From the NCBI GenBank assembly GCA_041396125.1, contig JAWKZG010000014.1, positions 120,526-184,525 on the forward strand: a stretch of DNA of 64,000 bases, written 5' to 3'. Made by a program: the position numbers and the translations under genes. The DNA is from JAWKZG01 sp041396125 (GTDB lineage: Bacteria > Pseudomonadota > Gammaproteobacteria > Competibacterales > Competibacteraceae). Positions 42,083 to 50,111 of the stretch are shown piece after piece (position 1 is the stretch's first letter; every line of letters begins with the position of its first letter). Below the pieces are notes generated by a model, which was not told the DNA's origin, made no database searches, and saw nothing but the letters and a program-made list of their open reading frames with translations.

Positions 42083-43942
42083 ATGACGCCTTTACTTGAT
42101 GTCCGTAATCTGAGTGTCCGTTATGGCCACGGTACTGGCGCAGTGATGGCTGTGCAGGATCTGTCGTTCCAGATTCAACCCGGTGAAACCGTCGCGCTGG
42201 TGGGGGAATCCGGCTCTGGCAAAACGGTCACTGCACTGAGCCTGCTGGGATTGCTGGATATCAGCGGCGGCGAAGTGCTGAGCGGTTCGGCCCTATTGCA
42301 AAGCGATTCGGTGCGAAGCGATCCACTTGCGCTGGATCTGCTGACGGCAGATGAACAGCAGCTGGAACGGGTGCGGGGTGATCGTCTGGCGATGATTTTC
42401 CAGGAACCGATGACCGCACTGAATCCGGTGTTCAGTATTGGTGAACAAATTGCAGAATCGCTGCGCCGGCATCGCGGACTGGATCGTGCTCAGGCGCGGC
42501 AACAGGCGATTGACTTGTTGCATCAGGTGCGCATTTCGGATCCCGAGCAGCGTATTGATCAATATCCACATCAATTATCCGGCGGCATGCGGCAGCGGGT
42601 GATGATCGCCATGGCGATATGCTGCAAACCGGCTTTGCTGATTGCCGATGAACCCACCACGGCGCTGGATGTGACCGTGCAGGCGCAGATTCTGGAGTTG
42701 CTGCGTACATTGCGTCAGGAAATGGGTATGGCAATGCTGTTCGTAACGCACGATATGGGTGTGGTGGCGGAAATCGCAGACCGGGTGATCGTCATGCGGC
42801 ATGGCCGCAAGCAGGAGGAAAACCTGGTTCGGCAATTGTTCGAAGCGCCGCAGCATCCGTATACAAAAACCTTGCTGCAGGCGGTACCACGGCTGGGCAG
42901 TATGCAGGGCAAAGCCGAGCCGGAACCGTTTGACTTGCTCGATGAAACGCTGTCAGAGTCGCCCGACGAGCCACTATCTGCAGAATCAAATCCTGCTGAG
43001 CCAGCAGCTGACAAGACAGAGCAGGAACCGGAGACAGCCTTATTGCAGGTTACTGATCTCAGTGTCCGGTTCCCGGTACGGGGTGGTTTGTGGCGGCGGA
43101 TTATCGGCCATGTGCAGGCGGTAAATGGCGTTTCACTGCAGCTGCAGCCAGCAGAAACCCTGGCGATTGTCGGCGAAAGCGGTTCGGGCAAATCTACGCT
43201 GGCCAGAGCCATATTGCGGTTGCTGGAACCGGCAGCCGGTGAGATACGGTTTGCTGATAAAACAGTCAGTGCACTGACCGAAGACGCGTTGTTTGCGTTT
43301 CGGCGGGAAGCACAGATGATTTTCCAGGATCCTTACGCAGCGCTTAATCCCCGTATCCGGGTCGGCGATGCGATTGCCGAACCGTTACTTTTGCATCGTC
43401 TGGTCGAGGCGGGGGAGGTGGCTGCAGTTGTCACTGATCTGCTCCGTCAGGTGGGCCTGGATGCCTCGTTTGCCCGGCGGTTTCCGCGCCAGCTGTCCGG
43501 CGGGCAGCGGCAACGCATCTGTATTGCGCGGGCGCTGGGGCTGAAACCGAAGCTGATCGTCGCGGACGAGCCGGTATCAGCGCTGGATGTCTCGATCCAG
43601 GCCCAGATCATTAATCTGATGCTGGAGTTGCAACGGGCTTTTGGTTTGTCCTATCTGTTTATTTCGCACGACATGGCGGTGGTCGAGCGTATCAGTCACC
43701 GGGTGGCCGTGATGTATCAGGGCCAGATTGTTGAAATCGGACCGCGGGCAGCCGTGTTTGACAGTCCACAACACCCGTATACACAAAAACTGCTGGCAGC
43801 CGTGCCAAGTCTCGATCCTGCTCAGCACCGCTTGCGGGAAGCCGCTGATCCCGAGCCGGTAAGCGGGCAGACTGTATCCATGGGGATGCCCGCTGCAGAA
43901 ATGCTTGAAGCGGGTGTTGGACATTTTTTCAGAGCGTATTGA
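42083..43942 (+). CDS. fused two-domain Dpp/Opp-type ABC ATPase
   Basis: A 619-residue protein with two complete ABC domains, equivalent to DppD and DppF joined. The first has Walker A GESGSGKTVTALSL, signature LSGGMRQRVMIAMAIC and Walker B LLIADEPTTALDVTVQ; after an acidic linker (about residues 285-330) the second has GESGSGKSTLARAI, LSGGQRQRICIARALG and LIVADEPVSALDVSIQ. Both keep the switch histidines (FVTHDMGVV, FISHDMAVV). The fusion is a known arrangement (GsiA/YejF-like). It is the last gene of the operon. Confidence 0.92.
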   Translation: MTPLLDVRNLSVRYGHGTGAVMAVQDLSFQIQPGETVALVGESGSGKTVTALSLLGLLDISGGEVLSGSALLQSDSVRSDPLALDLLTADEQQLERVRGDRLAMIFQEPMTALNPVFSIGEQIAESLRRHRGLDRAQARQQAIDLLHQVRISDPEQRIDQYPHQLSGGMRQRVMIAMAICCKPALLIADEPTTALDVTVQAQILELLRTLRQEMGMAMLFVTHDMGVVAEIADRVIVMRHGRKQEENLVRQLFEAPQHPYTKTLLQAVPRLGSMQGKAEPEPFDLLDETLSESPDEPLSAESNPAEPAADKTEQEPETALLQVTDLSVRFPVRGGLWRRIIGHVQAVNGVSLQLQPAETLAIVGESGSGKSTLARAILRLLEPAAGEIRFADKTVSALTEDALFAFRREAQMIFQDPYAALNPRIRVGDAIAEPLLLHRLVEAGEVAAVVTDLLRQVGLDASFARRFPRQLSGGQRQRICIARALGLKPKLIVADEPVSALDVSIQAQIINLMLELQRAFGLSYLFISHDMAVVERISHRVAVMYQGQIVEIGPRAAVFDSPQHPYTQKLLAAVPSLDPAQHRLREAADPEPVSGQTVSMGMPAAEMLEAGVGHFFRAY

Positions 43943-44083
43943 ACATGCTCGCTGCAACGCCCAAAAACTGCCTCGCAAACAGCTTATGGTTTGGGGCAGG
44001 GGTGCCCCTTCAAAAATGTCTGGAGGGTATTTTTGAAACAAACGCTAAAACAGTCTCTCGCGCCAGCAACCAGGCGGCCAGGG

Positions 44084-44575
44084 TCATGCCATCCCAGAGT
44101 GCCGCTGGCGGATGAGCTGATCCAGTTCGGCGGGCGTGTACTGATAACACTCGATCTCTTCGGTTGGATCGGCCTGCGCCTGGGTTGGCGTCAGCTCCGT
44201 GGCCAGATAGACCTGACAGGTTTCCTTGGCGGCACCATTCCAGGGGTTAAAGTCACCCAGTAGTTCCAGCCGGGCTGCTTTATAACCGGTTTCCTCGGCC
44301 AGTTCAAAGTGTGCGGTCTGTTCGTGCGTGTGAGTGGCTTTTACGCCGCCGCAGGGGAATTCCAGACTTTCACGCTCACCCAGATAACGATACTGATTAA
44401 CCAGAATCAGTTGTCCTGTTGCGGTCAGCGGTACGATCATGCTGGAGCCGTTGGTTTCGGCGTAATGGTATTCGTGCTGGCCATAGCCCGGCACCTCGAC
44501 ATAATCCCGGCGATACGTCCACCAGGGGTTCTGCAGCATAACTTCACTGTTTTTCTTACGCCAGCGTTTCAGCAT
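44084..44575 (-). CDS. NUDIX hydrolase
   Basis: A protein of about 163 residues with a NUDIX-like core: PLTATGQLILVNQYRYLGER, LEFPCGGVKATHTHEQTAHF and ELAEETGYKAARLELLGDF. The EExG part is canonical but the box deviates: the arginine before the first catalytic glutamate is phenylalanine (HFEL for REL) and the glycine-to-glutamate spacing is odd. ADP-sugar or nucleotide-diphosphate hydrolysis is the family activity. The ATG at 44575 overlaps the PPTase end by 20 bases; a start at 44599 is also possible. Confidence 0.75.
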   Translation of the reverse strand: MLKRWRKKNSEVMLQNPWWTYRRDYVEVPGYGQHEYHYAETNGSSMIVPLTATGQLILVNQYRYLGERESLEFPCGGVKATHTHEQTAHFELAEETGYKAARLELLGDFNPWNGAAKETCQVYLATELTPTQAQADPTEEIECYQYTPAELDQLIRQRHSGMA

Positions 44576-45395
44576 GATGGCTTGTTCCCAGAAGTTCAAT
44601 CGTCATAGGAGGGGTATGGGCAGTCGGCATAAATTGTCTGATGCGGGGCCTGATAGAGGATGGAAAGGGCATTTGCGCCGGATTTTCGCAGCACAGCGCC
44701 AGCTTGTGGTTTGGGCCCAGCTGATACAGCCAGAAAGCCCAGTGTGCCGGGGTATCCTGCAAGGTGTCGGCGACTGTCAGACCAATAGTTTTCCGGCCGG
44801 GGCCGGCATGCAGCTGAAAACCGAAACTATCCAGCGCCAGTGCCAGGCCCATGCCTTTCGCTTTGATGAAGGATTCTTTCAGCGTCCAGTAATCGAAAAA
44901 ACCGGCATGTTGTTGCGAACCGGGCAGACGCTGCAGATCGGCGCATTCCTGCGGGGAAAAATAACGATCCGCGATATCCAGCAGGCGATTGCTGCGCTCC
45001 AGTGTTTCGACATCGACCCCGATTGCCTGCTCACGAGTAACTGCGCAAGCTACCAGGCCCTTGGTGTGGGAGATATTGAAGCGCAGTGACAGCTGCTCCG
45101 GATTGGCAACTTCGGGTCGCCCGTAGGTATTGCGACTGAATCGCCAGGCTGTCGGCGGCAGTGGGGCATAACGCGACAGGGTCAGACGCAGCAGCGCGTG
45201 CGCAATCAGGTATTCATGCTGTACGCGGGGGATTTTAATACGCGCCCAGCGGGCGTGTTCCTCACGGTCCAGCAATGCCTGATAGGCTTTGAGAAGGGCC
45301 GGGTCAAAGATGCTTGCAGGCTGGCTCAGCCAGATATGAATATCCTGCTGGCTTAAGTGTTCCGGCGCATTGGCGGCAGGGTCTGGAGTGGTCAT
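44556..45395 (-). CDS. 4'-phosphopantetheinyl transferase (Sfp type)
   Basis: A 279-residue PPTase with RFNISHTKGLVACAVT, the magnesium motif IGVDVETLER, YFSPQEC and WTLKESFIKAKGMGLAL, all characteristic of Sfp/AcpT-type enzymes that load carrier proteins with phosphopantetheine from CoA. The start at 45395 (MTTPDPAANA) is chosen because a longer frame would begin inside a strong terminator at 45407-45441. No polyketide or peptide synthetase is nearby, so it may serve fatty-acid or other carriers. Confidence 0.9.
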   Translation of the reverse strand: MTTPDPAANAPEHLSQQDIHIWLSQPASIFDPALLKAYQALLDREEHARWARIKIPRVQHEYLIAHALLRLTLSRYAPLPPTAWRFSRNTYGRPEVANPEQLSLRFNISHTKGLVACAVTREQAIGVDVETLERSNRLLDIADRYFSPQECADLQRLPGSQQHAGFFDYWTLKESFIKAKGMGLALALDSFGFQLHAGPGRKTIGLTVADTLQDTPAHWAFWLYQLGPNHKLALCCENPAQMPFPSSIRPRIRQFMPTAHTPPMTIELLGTSHHAETLA

Positions 45396-45406
45396 GCAGG
45401 CATTAA

Positions 45407-45441
45407 AAAACCCCATCCGTGCAGAACACGAATGGGGTTTT
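45407..45441 (-). terminator. intrinsic terminator after the BI-1 gene
   Basis: On the minus strand the arms AAAACCCCATTCGTG and CACGGATGGGGTTTT pair over 15 bases with one G-T-type mismatch and a 5-base loop, followed by a T-run (A-run at 45405-45410). It lies 13 bases beyond the BI-1 stop and before the PPTase start. Confidence 0.85.
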
Positions 45442-45453
45442 GTTACAGGCTAA

Positions 45454-46119
45454 TCAGTCGTCGCCGCCGAAAATACCCAGGATCATCAACAAGCTTTGAA
45501 AGATGTTGAAGATCGATACATACAGGGAGACGGTCGCCATGATGTAATTGGTTTCACCACCGTGGATGATATTGCTGGTTTCCCACAGGATAAAACCGGA
45601 CATCAGCAGAATCACGGCAGCTGAAATCGCCAGTGACATGGCCGGAATCTGGAAGAAGATATTACCCAGCGCAGCCAGAAAAATAACCAGCATGCCGACC
45701 ATCAGGAAGCCACCCATAAAGGTGAAATCTTTGCGGGTGGTCAGGACATAGCCCGACAGCGCCAGGAAAATCGCACCGGTACCGAACATGGCGGTCGTGA
45801 CGATCTGTGAACCGTTCGACAGGCTCAAGACAGCGGTCAGCAGCGGTCCCAGGGTATAACCCATAAAACCGGTCAGGGCGAACACCATCAAAATGCCCCA
45901 GGCACTGTTACGCAGTGCTGAGGTGGCGAACAACAGACCGAAATAACCGAGTAATGTCCACAGACCCATATACGGGGCGTTGGTCATCACCGCAAAAGCA
46001 GCCATCGCACCGCTGAACAGCAGCGTTAGCGACAATAGCATGTAGGTGTTGCGTAATACCTTGTTAGTCGCCAGTGCTGAGTCTCGGGTACCGGCAACAG
46101 AAAAAGCTCGATCAACCAT
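45454..46119 (-). CDS. Bax inhibitor-1 / YccA-family membrane protein
   Basis: A 221-residue protein with seven predicted membrane segments and the BI-1 family pattern: NKVLRNTYMLLSLTLLFSGA, FALTGFMGYTLGPLL, TAMFGTGAIFLALSGYVLTT and the closing TNYIMATVSLYVSIFNIFQS. Family members (YccA, YbhL) affect membrane protease FtsH activity or ion leak. An excellent GGAGG lies six bases before the ATG. Monocistronic, ended by the terminator at 45407-45441. Confidence 0.92.
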   Translation of the reverse strand: MVDRAFSVAGTRDSALATNKVLRNTYMLLSLTLLFSGAMAAFAVMTNAPYMGLWTLLGYFGLLFATSALRNSAWGILMVFALTGFMGYTLGPLLTAVLSLSNGSQIVTTAMFGTGAIFLALSGYVLTTRKDFTFMGGFLMVGMLVIFLAALGNIFFQIPAMSLAISAAVILLMSGFILWETSNIIHGGETNYIMATVSLYVSIFNIFQSLLMILGIFGGDD

Positions 46120-46270
46120 AGTAAACCTCCAAAAAATCCTATTGAGTTGTCTAAACCTTGGATAATAATTGCGTTGTGTAGTTCCTGCAAAAACACCGCA
46201 AGTATAACGAAAAGACAGGTTTGTTACGGGACTTTAACCTGTTTTTAATCGTTAAGGGGCCGTTGGTGCT

Positions 46271-47917
46271 TCACATATTGGGATAATTCGGACCACCCCC
46301 GCCTTCCGGCACCACCCAGACTATATTTTGGGTCGGATCCTTGATATCACAAGTCTTGCAGTGTACACAATTTTGCGCGTTGATCTGTAAACGAGGGTCA
46401 GAGCCGTCGTCATTGCGTACGATCTCATAAACACCGGCCGGGCAATAGCGCTGCTCAGGAGCATCGTACAGGGCCAGATTATACTGTATGGGAATCGCCG
46501 GATCTTTCAGGGTCAGATGCGCGGGCTGGTTTTCCTCATGATTGGTGCCGGACAGAAAGACCGACGACGGTTTGTCGAAGCTGATTTTGCCGTCCGGCTT
46601 GGGATAGTCGATCTTGTCGAAAAAACGCGCCGGTTGCAGTGCGGTATGATCAGCATGCTGACGCAGTGTCCAGGGTGCCCGGCCTTGCAGCAGATAGGTA
46701 TCCAGCGCGGCGTAAGCGATACCGCCGACCAGTCCCCAGCGGAAAGCGGGTCGAATATTACGCACCTGCTTGAGTTCCTGCCATAACCAGCTTTGCTTGA
46801 GCTTTTCCGGGTAAGCGGTGAGTTCTGCAAACTGGGCGCTATCCGCCTGCAGGGCCTCGTACACGGTTTCAGCCGCCACCATGCCGGATTTCATAGCGGT
46901 GTGGCTGCCCTTGATTTTGGGTACGTTGAGAAAACCTGCCGAGTCGCCGATGATGAGGCCGCCCGGAAACGTCAGTTTGGGAATGGACTGCAGGCCGCCT
47001 TCGCTCAACGCACGGGCACCATAGGCAATGCGCCGGCCACCTTCAAAAAATAGCTTGATTTCCGGATGGGTTTTGAAGCGCTGGAATTCATCGAAAGGGC
47101 TCAGATAGGGATTTTCGTAATCCAGTCCGATGACAAAGCCTACCGCGACCTGATTGTCTTCCAGATGATACAGAAACGAGCCGCCGTAGGTGCCCAGATT
47201 CAGCGGCCAGCCTACCGTGTGTATCACCAGTCCGGGCTCGTGTTTGGCCGGATCGATTTCCCAGAGTTCCTTGATACCAATACCGTAGGTTTGCGGATCA
47301 GCCTCTTCGCGCAGCTTGAAACGATCAAACAGCGTGCGGGTCAGGGAGCCGCGACATCCCTCCGCAAACAGGGTTTGCTTGGCATGCAGTTCCATGCCGG
47401 GCTGGTAATTCTCGGTCTGCTGGCCATCTTTGCCGATCCCCATATCACCGGTCGCAACTCCTTTAACGCTGCCGTCAGGGTGGTATAAAACCTCGGCGGC
47501 GGCAAAACCGGGATAGATCTCCACGCCCAGTTCTTCAGCCTGTTCGCCCAGCCAGCGGCAGACATTGCCCAGGCTGACAATATAATTGCCATCATTATGC
47601 ATTTGCGGCGGTGTTGGCAGACGGTAAGCATGTTCGTGCGTCAACCACAGGAATTTGTCCTTCCGGGCCGGGGTTTTCAGCGGCGCGCCACGCTCTTTCC
47701 AGTCGGGCAGGAGCTCGTTCAGCGCGCGTGGCTCGATAACCGCACCTGACATAATGTGCGCGCCAACCTCGGAGCCTTTTTCCAGTACGCACACACCGAT
47801 TTCCTGGTCGTTTGCCTGCGCAAGTTGCTTGAGCCGGATTGCTGCAGACAGGCCCGCCGGGCCGGCCCCAACAATCACGACATCGTATTCCATACTTTCG
47901 CGTTGCAAGGATGTCAC
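46271..47917 (-). CDS. electron-transfer-flavoprotein:ubiquinone oxidoreductase
   Basis: A 548-residue flavo-iron-sulfur protein with an FAD motif (DVVIVGAGPAGLSAAIRL), GAHIMSGAVIEPRALNELLP, GCRGSLTR, and a C-terminal 4Fe-4S cluster motif (CPAGVYEIV...NCVHCKTCDIKDPTQNI) ending in the family's PEGGGGPNY. It passes electrons from ETF (fed by acyl-CoA and other dehydrogenases) to ubiquinone at the inner membrane. The GTG at 47917 is taken as start because homologues have a short REsMEYDVV leader; the ATG at 47893 is the alternative. etfAB are not in the window. Confidence 0.95.
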   Translation of the reverse strand: MTSLQRESMEYDVVIVGAGPAGLSAAIRLKQLAQANDQEIGVCVLEKGSEVGAHIMSGAVIEPRALNELLPDWKERGAPLKTPARKDKFLWLTHEHAYRLPTPPQMHNDGNYIVSLGNVCRWLGEQAEELGVEIYPGFAAAEVLYHPDGSVKGVATGDMGIGKDGQQTENYQPGMELHAKQTLFAEGCRGSLTRTLFDRFKLREEADPQTYGIGIKELWEIDPAKHEPGLVIHTVGWPLNLGTYGGSFLYHLEDNQVAVGFVIGLDYENPYLSPFDEFQRFKTHPEIKLFFEGGRRIAYGARALSEGGLQSIPKLTFPGGLIIGDSAGFLNVPKIKGSHTAMKSGMVAAETVYEALQADSAQFAELTAYPEKLKQSWLWQELKQVRNIRPAFRWGLVGGIAYAALDTYLLQGRAPWTLRQHADHTALQPARFFDKIDYPKPDGKISFDKPSSVFLSGTNHEENQPAHLTLKDPAIPIQYNLALYDAPEQRYCPAGVYEIVRNDDGSDPRLQINAQNCVHCKTCDIKDPTQNIVWVVPEGGGGPNYPNM

Positions 47918-48200
47918 CTCATGATGAATGAATAATTAATCAGTCTAAAACGCTAAAATACCACTTGGCGGGTTCATCATGACAGCACTGCTGGCACAAC
48001 ACCCCCGCGAATCAGGATTTGCACGGAATTATAAACCTATGGCCATCGGTCTGGCGTACTATCTGAAACCTGTGCGTGTGCAAACAAGGCCTGGCTGGTG
48101 GCGGATAACGTCGTGATCAGATAGTTAATAAACGGGCCAATAAACAGTTAAATGAAGCGAAAGTGGCGGAAAGTATAGTGAAAAGCAAGGCAATGATGCC

Positions 48201-48953
48201 ATGAGCTTGTATCAAAAGCTGCGCCAGCTGCAGTTGGGTTATCTGCTGGTCCTCTGGCTGGCGGCGCTGTGGCTGGCCTGGCTACTGGTGGCGCAGTGGA
48301 ATTTTTTTTATACCGTTTGGTACGACTGGCTGGCTATTGATCACACAATTGCCGAATACGGTCCGCAGAATCGTTACCGGCAGGGTTTTGAACAGACCAG
48401 CCGGGCCGAGCGGGAACGCTTGCTGGCCGCGCTGGTGACCGCCATCCATAATGACGGTGCCGGGCTGGAAACACTGCGCTATCACGCGCCTGATGGCAAA
48501 GTACTGGGGGTTTTTCTGCGACCGCCGGAAATTCTGCATCTGCAGGATGTGGCGAGGCTGCTGAACATATTACGTTGGCTGGGCTGGGTGGCGGTAGTGA
48601 CCTGGCTATTGCTGACATTGCATCGAGCGTTGCGGCGTATCCCGCCGCCAAGTCCGCGCCGGGTGGTGCTGAGTTCGCTGGCCGTGCTGGCTGTACTGGG
48701 TGCCGGGGTTGTGCTGATGGGTCCGGTACGGGTGTTTTATCAGCTGCATATATGGATTTTTCCGCCCGGACATCCCTGGTTTTTTTACTATCAGGATTCC
48801 CTGATGACCACCTTGCTGAAGGCACCGGATATTTTCGCGCCGATCACACTGAGCTGGCTATTGCTCAGCGTGCTGGTCCTGGCGCTGCTGCTGGGTCTGG
48901 CCCGCGTGCTAAATACCGTCTTGACGACGACCGGCAAAGCAGCCGCTGAATAG
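48201..48953 (+). CDS. DUF1461-like integral membrane protein
   Basis: A 250-residue protein with an N-terminal membrane helix, a soluble extracytoplasmic part and three further helices. The VFYQLHIWIFPPGHPWFFYY motif followed by LMTTLLKAPDIFAPITLSW resembles the FH...FP.G.W.F....L..L.P..F pattern of DUF1461/TIGR01906 proteins. Function is not known. It is convergent with the rhodanese-like gene, stops only two bases apart. Confidence 0.65.
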   Translation: MSLYQKLRQLQLGYLLVLWLAALWLAWLLVAQWNFFYTVWYDWLAIDHTIAEYGPQNRYRQGFEQTSRAERERLLAALVTAIHNDGAGLETLRYHAPDGKVLGVFLRPPEILHLQDVARLLNILRWLGWVAVVTWLLLTLHRALRRIPPPSPRRVVLSSLAVLAVLGAGVVLMGPVRVFYQLHIWIFPPGHPWFFYYQDSLMTTLLKAPDIFAPITLSWLLLSVLVLALLLGLARVLNTVLTTTGKAAAE

Positions 48954-48955
48954 AC

Positions 48956-49708
48956 TTACCATTGATCGTCGCCGGATTGCACGGTAGGCAGACCGGCTTC
49001 ATACCAGGCTGCAAGGCCGCCGCGATACCACAACACATTTCTGTAGCCGAGGTTGACAGCGCGCAGCGCTGCGTTATAGGCGTACCAGCTATCAAATCCG
49101 CCACAATAGAACACCAGGGTTTGTTTGCGATTGTTGCCGGTCAGGGTTTTCAGACGCTCGCCCAGATGTTGTTGTGTGTCGTCGGTGAATTTGCCTTTTG
49201 TACTGGCACCGCTGAGCCACACGGAACCGGGGATTATTTCGGTCGATTCGCCAGTCAGTGTATTGATGAGCAAGGGCGGTTTTTTGCCTGTGATCCGCTT
49301 TTGCAGCTGAACCGTACTGATCAGTTTGCCACCGGCCAGCGTGACGGGCGTAGGCCCCCGGTAATTAGTTGGAAGCAGTCCTGAGACGGGTGGGGTGCCG
49401 TGGTTGGTGGCTTCTTCAGCATAAGCCTGGTTGGCGATCTTGATATCCGCCAAAGGCAGATCAGAGCGCACCGGTTTGAGGTCGGCAATCGGATTGGAGC
49501 TGGTCGCGGCGACCGGGACGGTAGCGGGTGGTGTGGTTGCCGTTGCAGGTGATACGGGTGGTGTGGTGGAGACGGGGGGAGGGGCGGGGGCGGAAAAGGT
49601 ATCGCTGAGCGTGTCTTTGGTGGTGTCCCAGGCGGCGTTCATGCTTTCACAAGCGCTTAAAGCGAGCACGCAGACGGGGATGCAAAAATAATGTAATCGA
49701 TATCTCAT
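48956..49708 (-). CDS. rhodanese-domain lipoprotein
   Basis: A 250-residue protein with a lipoprotein signal (CVLALSACES), a long proline/threonine linker, and a C-terminal rhodanese domain from about residue 125. The active-site loop VFYCGGFDSWYAYNAALRAV supplies the cysteine, followed by GYRNVLWYRGGLAAWYEAGL, the usual rhodanese end. It resembles periplasmic rhodanese proteins with a C..xW motif. Sulfur transfer or a binding role is possible; partners are not evident. Confidence 0.8.
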   Translation of the reverse strand: MRYRLHYFCIPVCVLALSACESMNAAWDTTKDTLSDTFSAPAPPPVSTTPPVSPATATTPPATVPVAATSSNPIADLKPVRSDLPLADIKIANQAYAEEATNHGTPPVSGLLPTNYRGPTPVTLAGGKLISTVQLQKRITGKKPPLLINTLTGESTEIIPGSVWLSGASTKGKFTDDTQQHLGERLKTLTGNNRKQTLVFYCGGFDSWYAYNAALRAVNLGYRNVLWYRGGLAAWYEAGLPTVQSGDDQW

Positions 49709-49886
49709 AGAGTGTGTCCATCGTTTAAAAAATAGAGCCCATACTGATTTAGGCCGAAAGTGCTTTGCACTTTAACGGCTGCCGTTTAAAAATCAACAGC
49801 AAGTTATCGCGCGGCTATAATAATGGTACCTGCAGAATTATCTGCTATAGCTATCCGCTTTGTTTTTTTTAGGGGAATTAAGCAAT

Positions 49887-50096
49887 ATGAAAAAATACGG
49901 TATCCGTATGACGTTGCCCAAAGGTGATCCTATGGCCCAGCCCCATTTGCTGGGTGAGGGCTGGGAAACATACCGCTGGTACGATACTGAACAAAAACGG
50001 GATAAGGAGCTGACCGACATGCTCTCCAAACATCCTTATTACCGCACGGGCGACAGCGCCAGCCTGATTTATAGTAAAACCGAGCGCGACGCATAG
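49887..50096 (+). CDS. small conserved-looking hypothetical protein
   Basis: A 69-residue soluble protein starting MKKYGIRMTLPKGDPMAQPH with GGGG ten bases upstream. It contains WETYRWYDTEQKRDKEL and ends SLIYSKTERDA. No family is recognised, but codon use and ribosome site look genuine. It lies 15 bases before the fused dehydrogenase/hydratase-like gene and may be co-transcribed with it. Confidence 0.6.
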   Translation: MKKYGIRMTLPKGDPMAQPHLLGEGWETYRWYDTEQKRDKELTDMLSKHPYYRTGDSASLIYSKTERDA

Positions 50097-50111
50097 GTTG
50101 TGACTGTCGCC

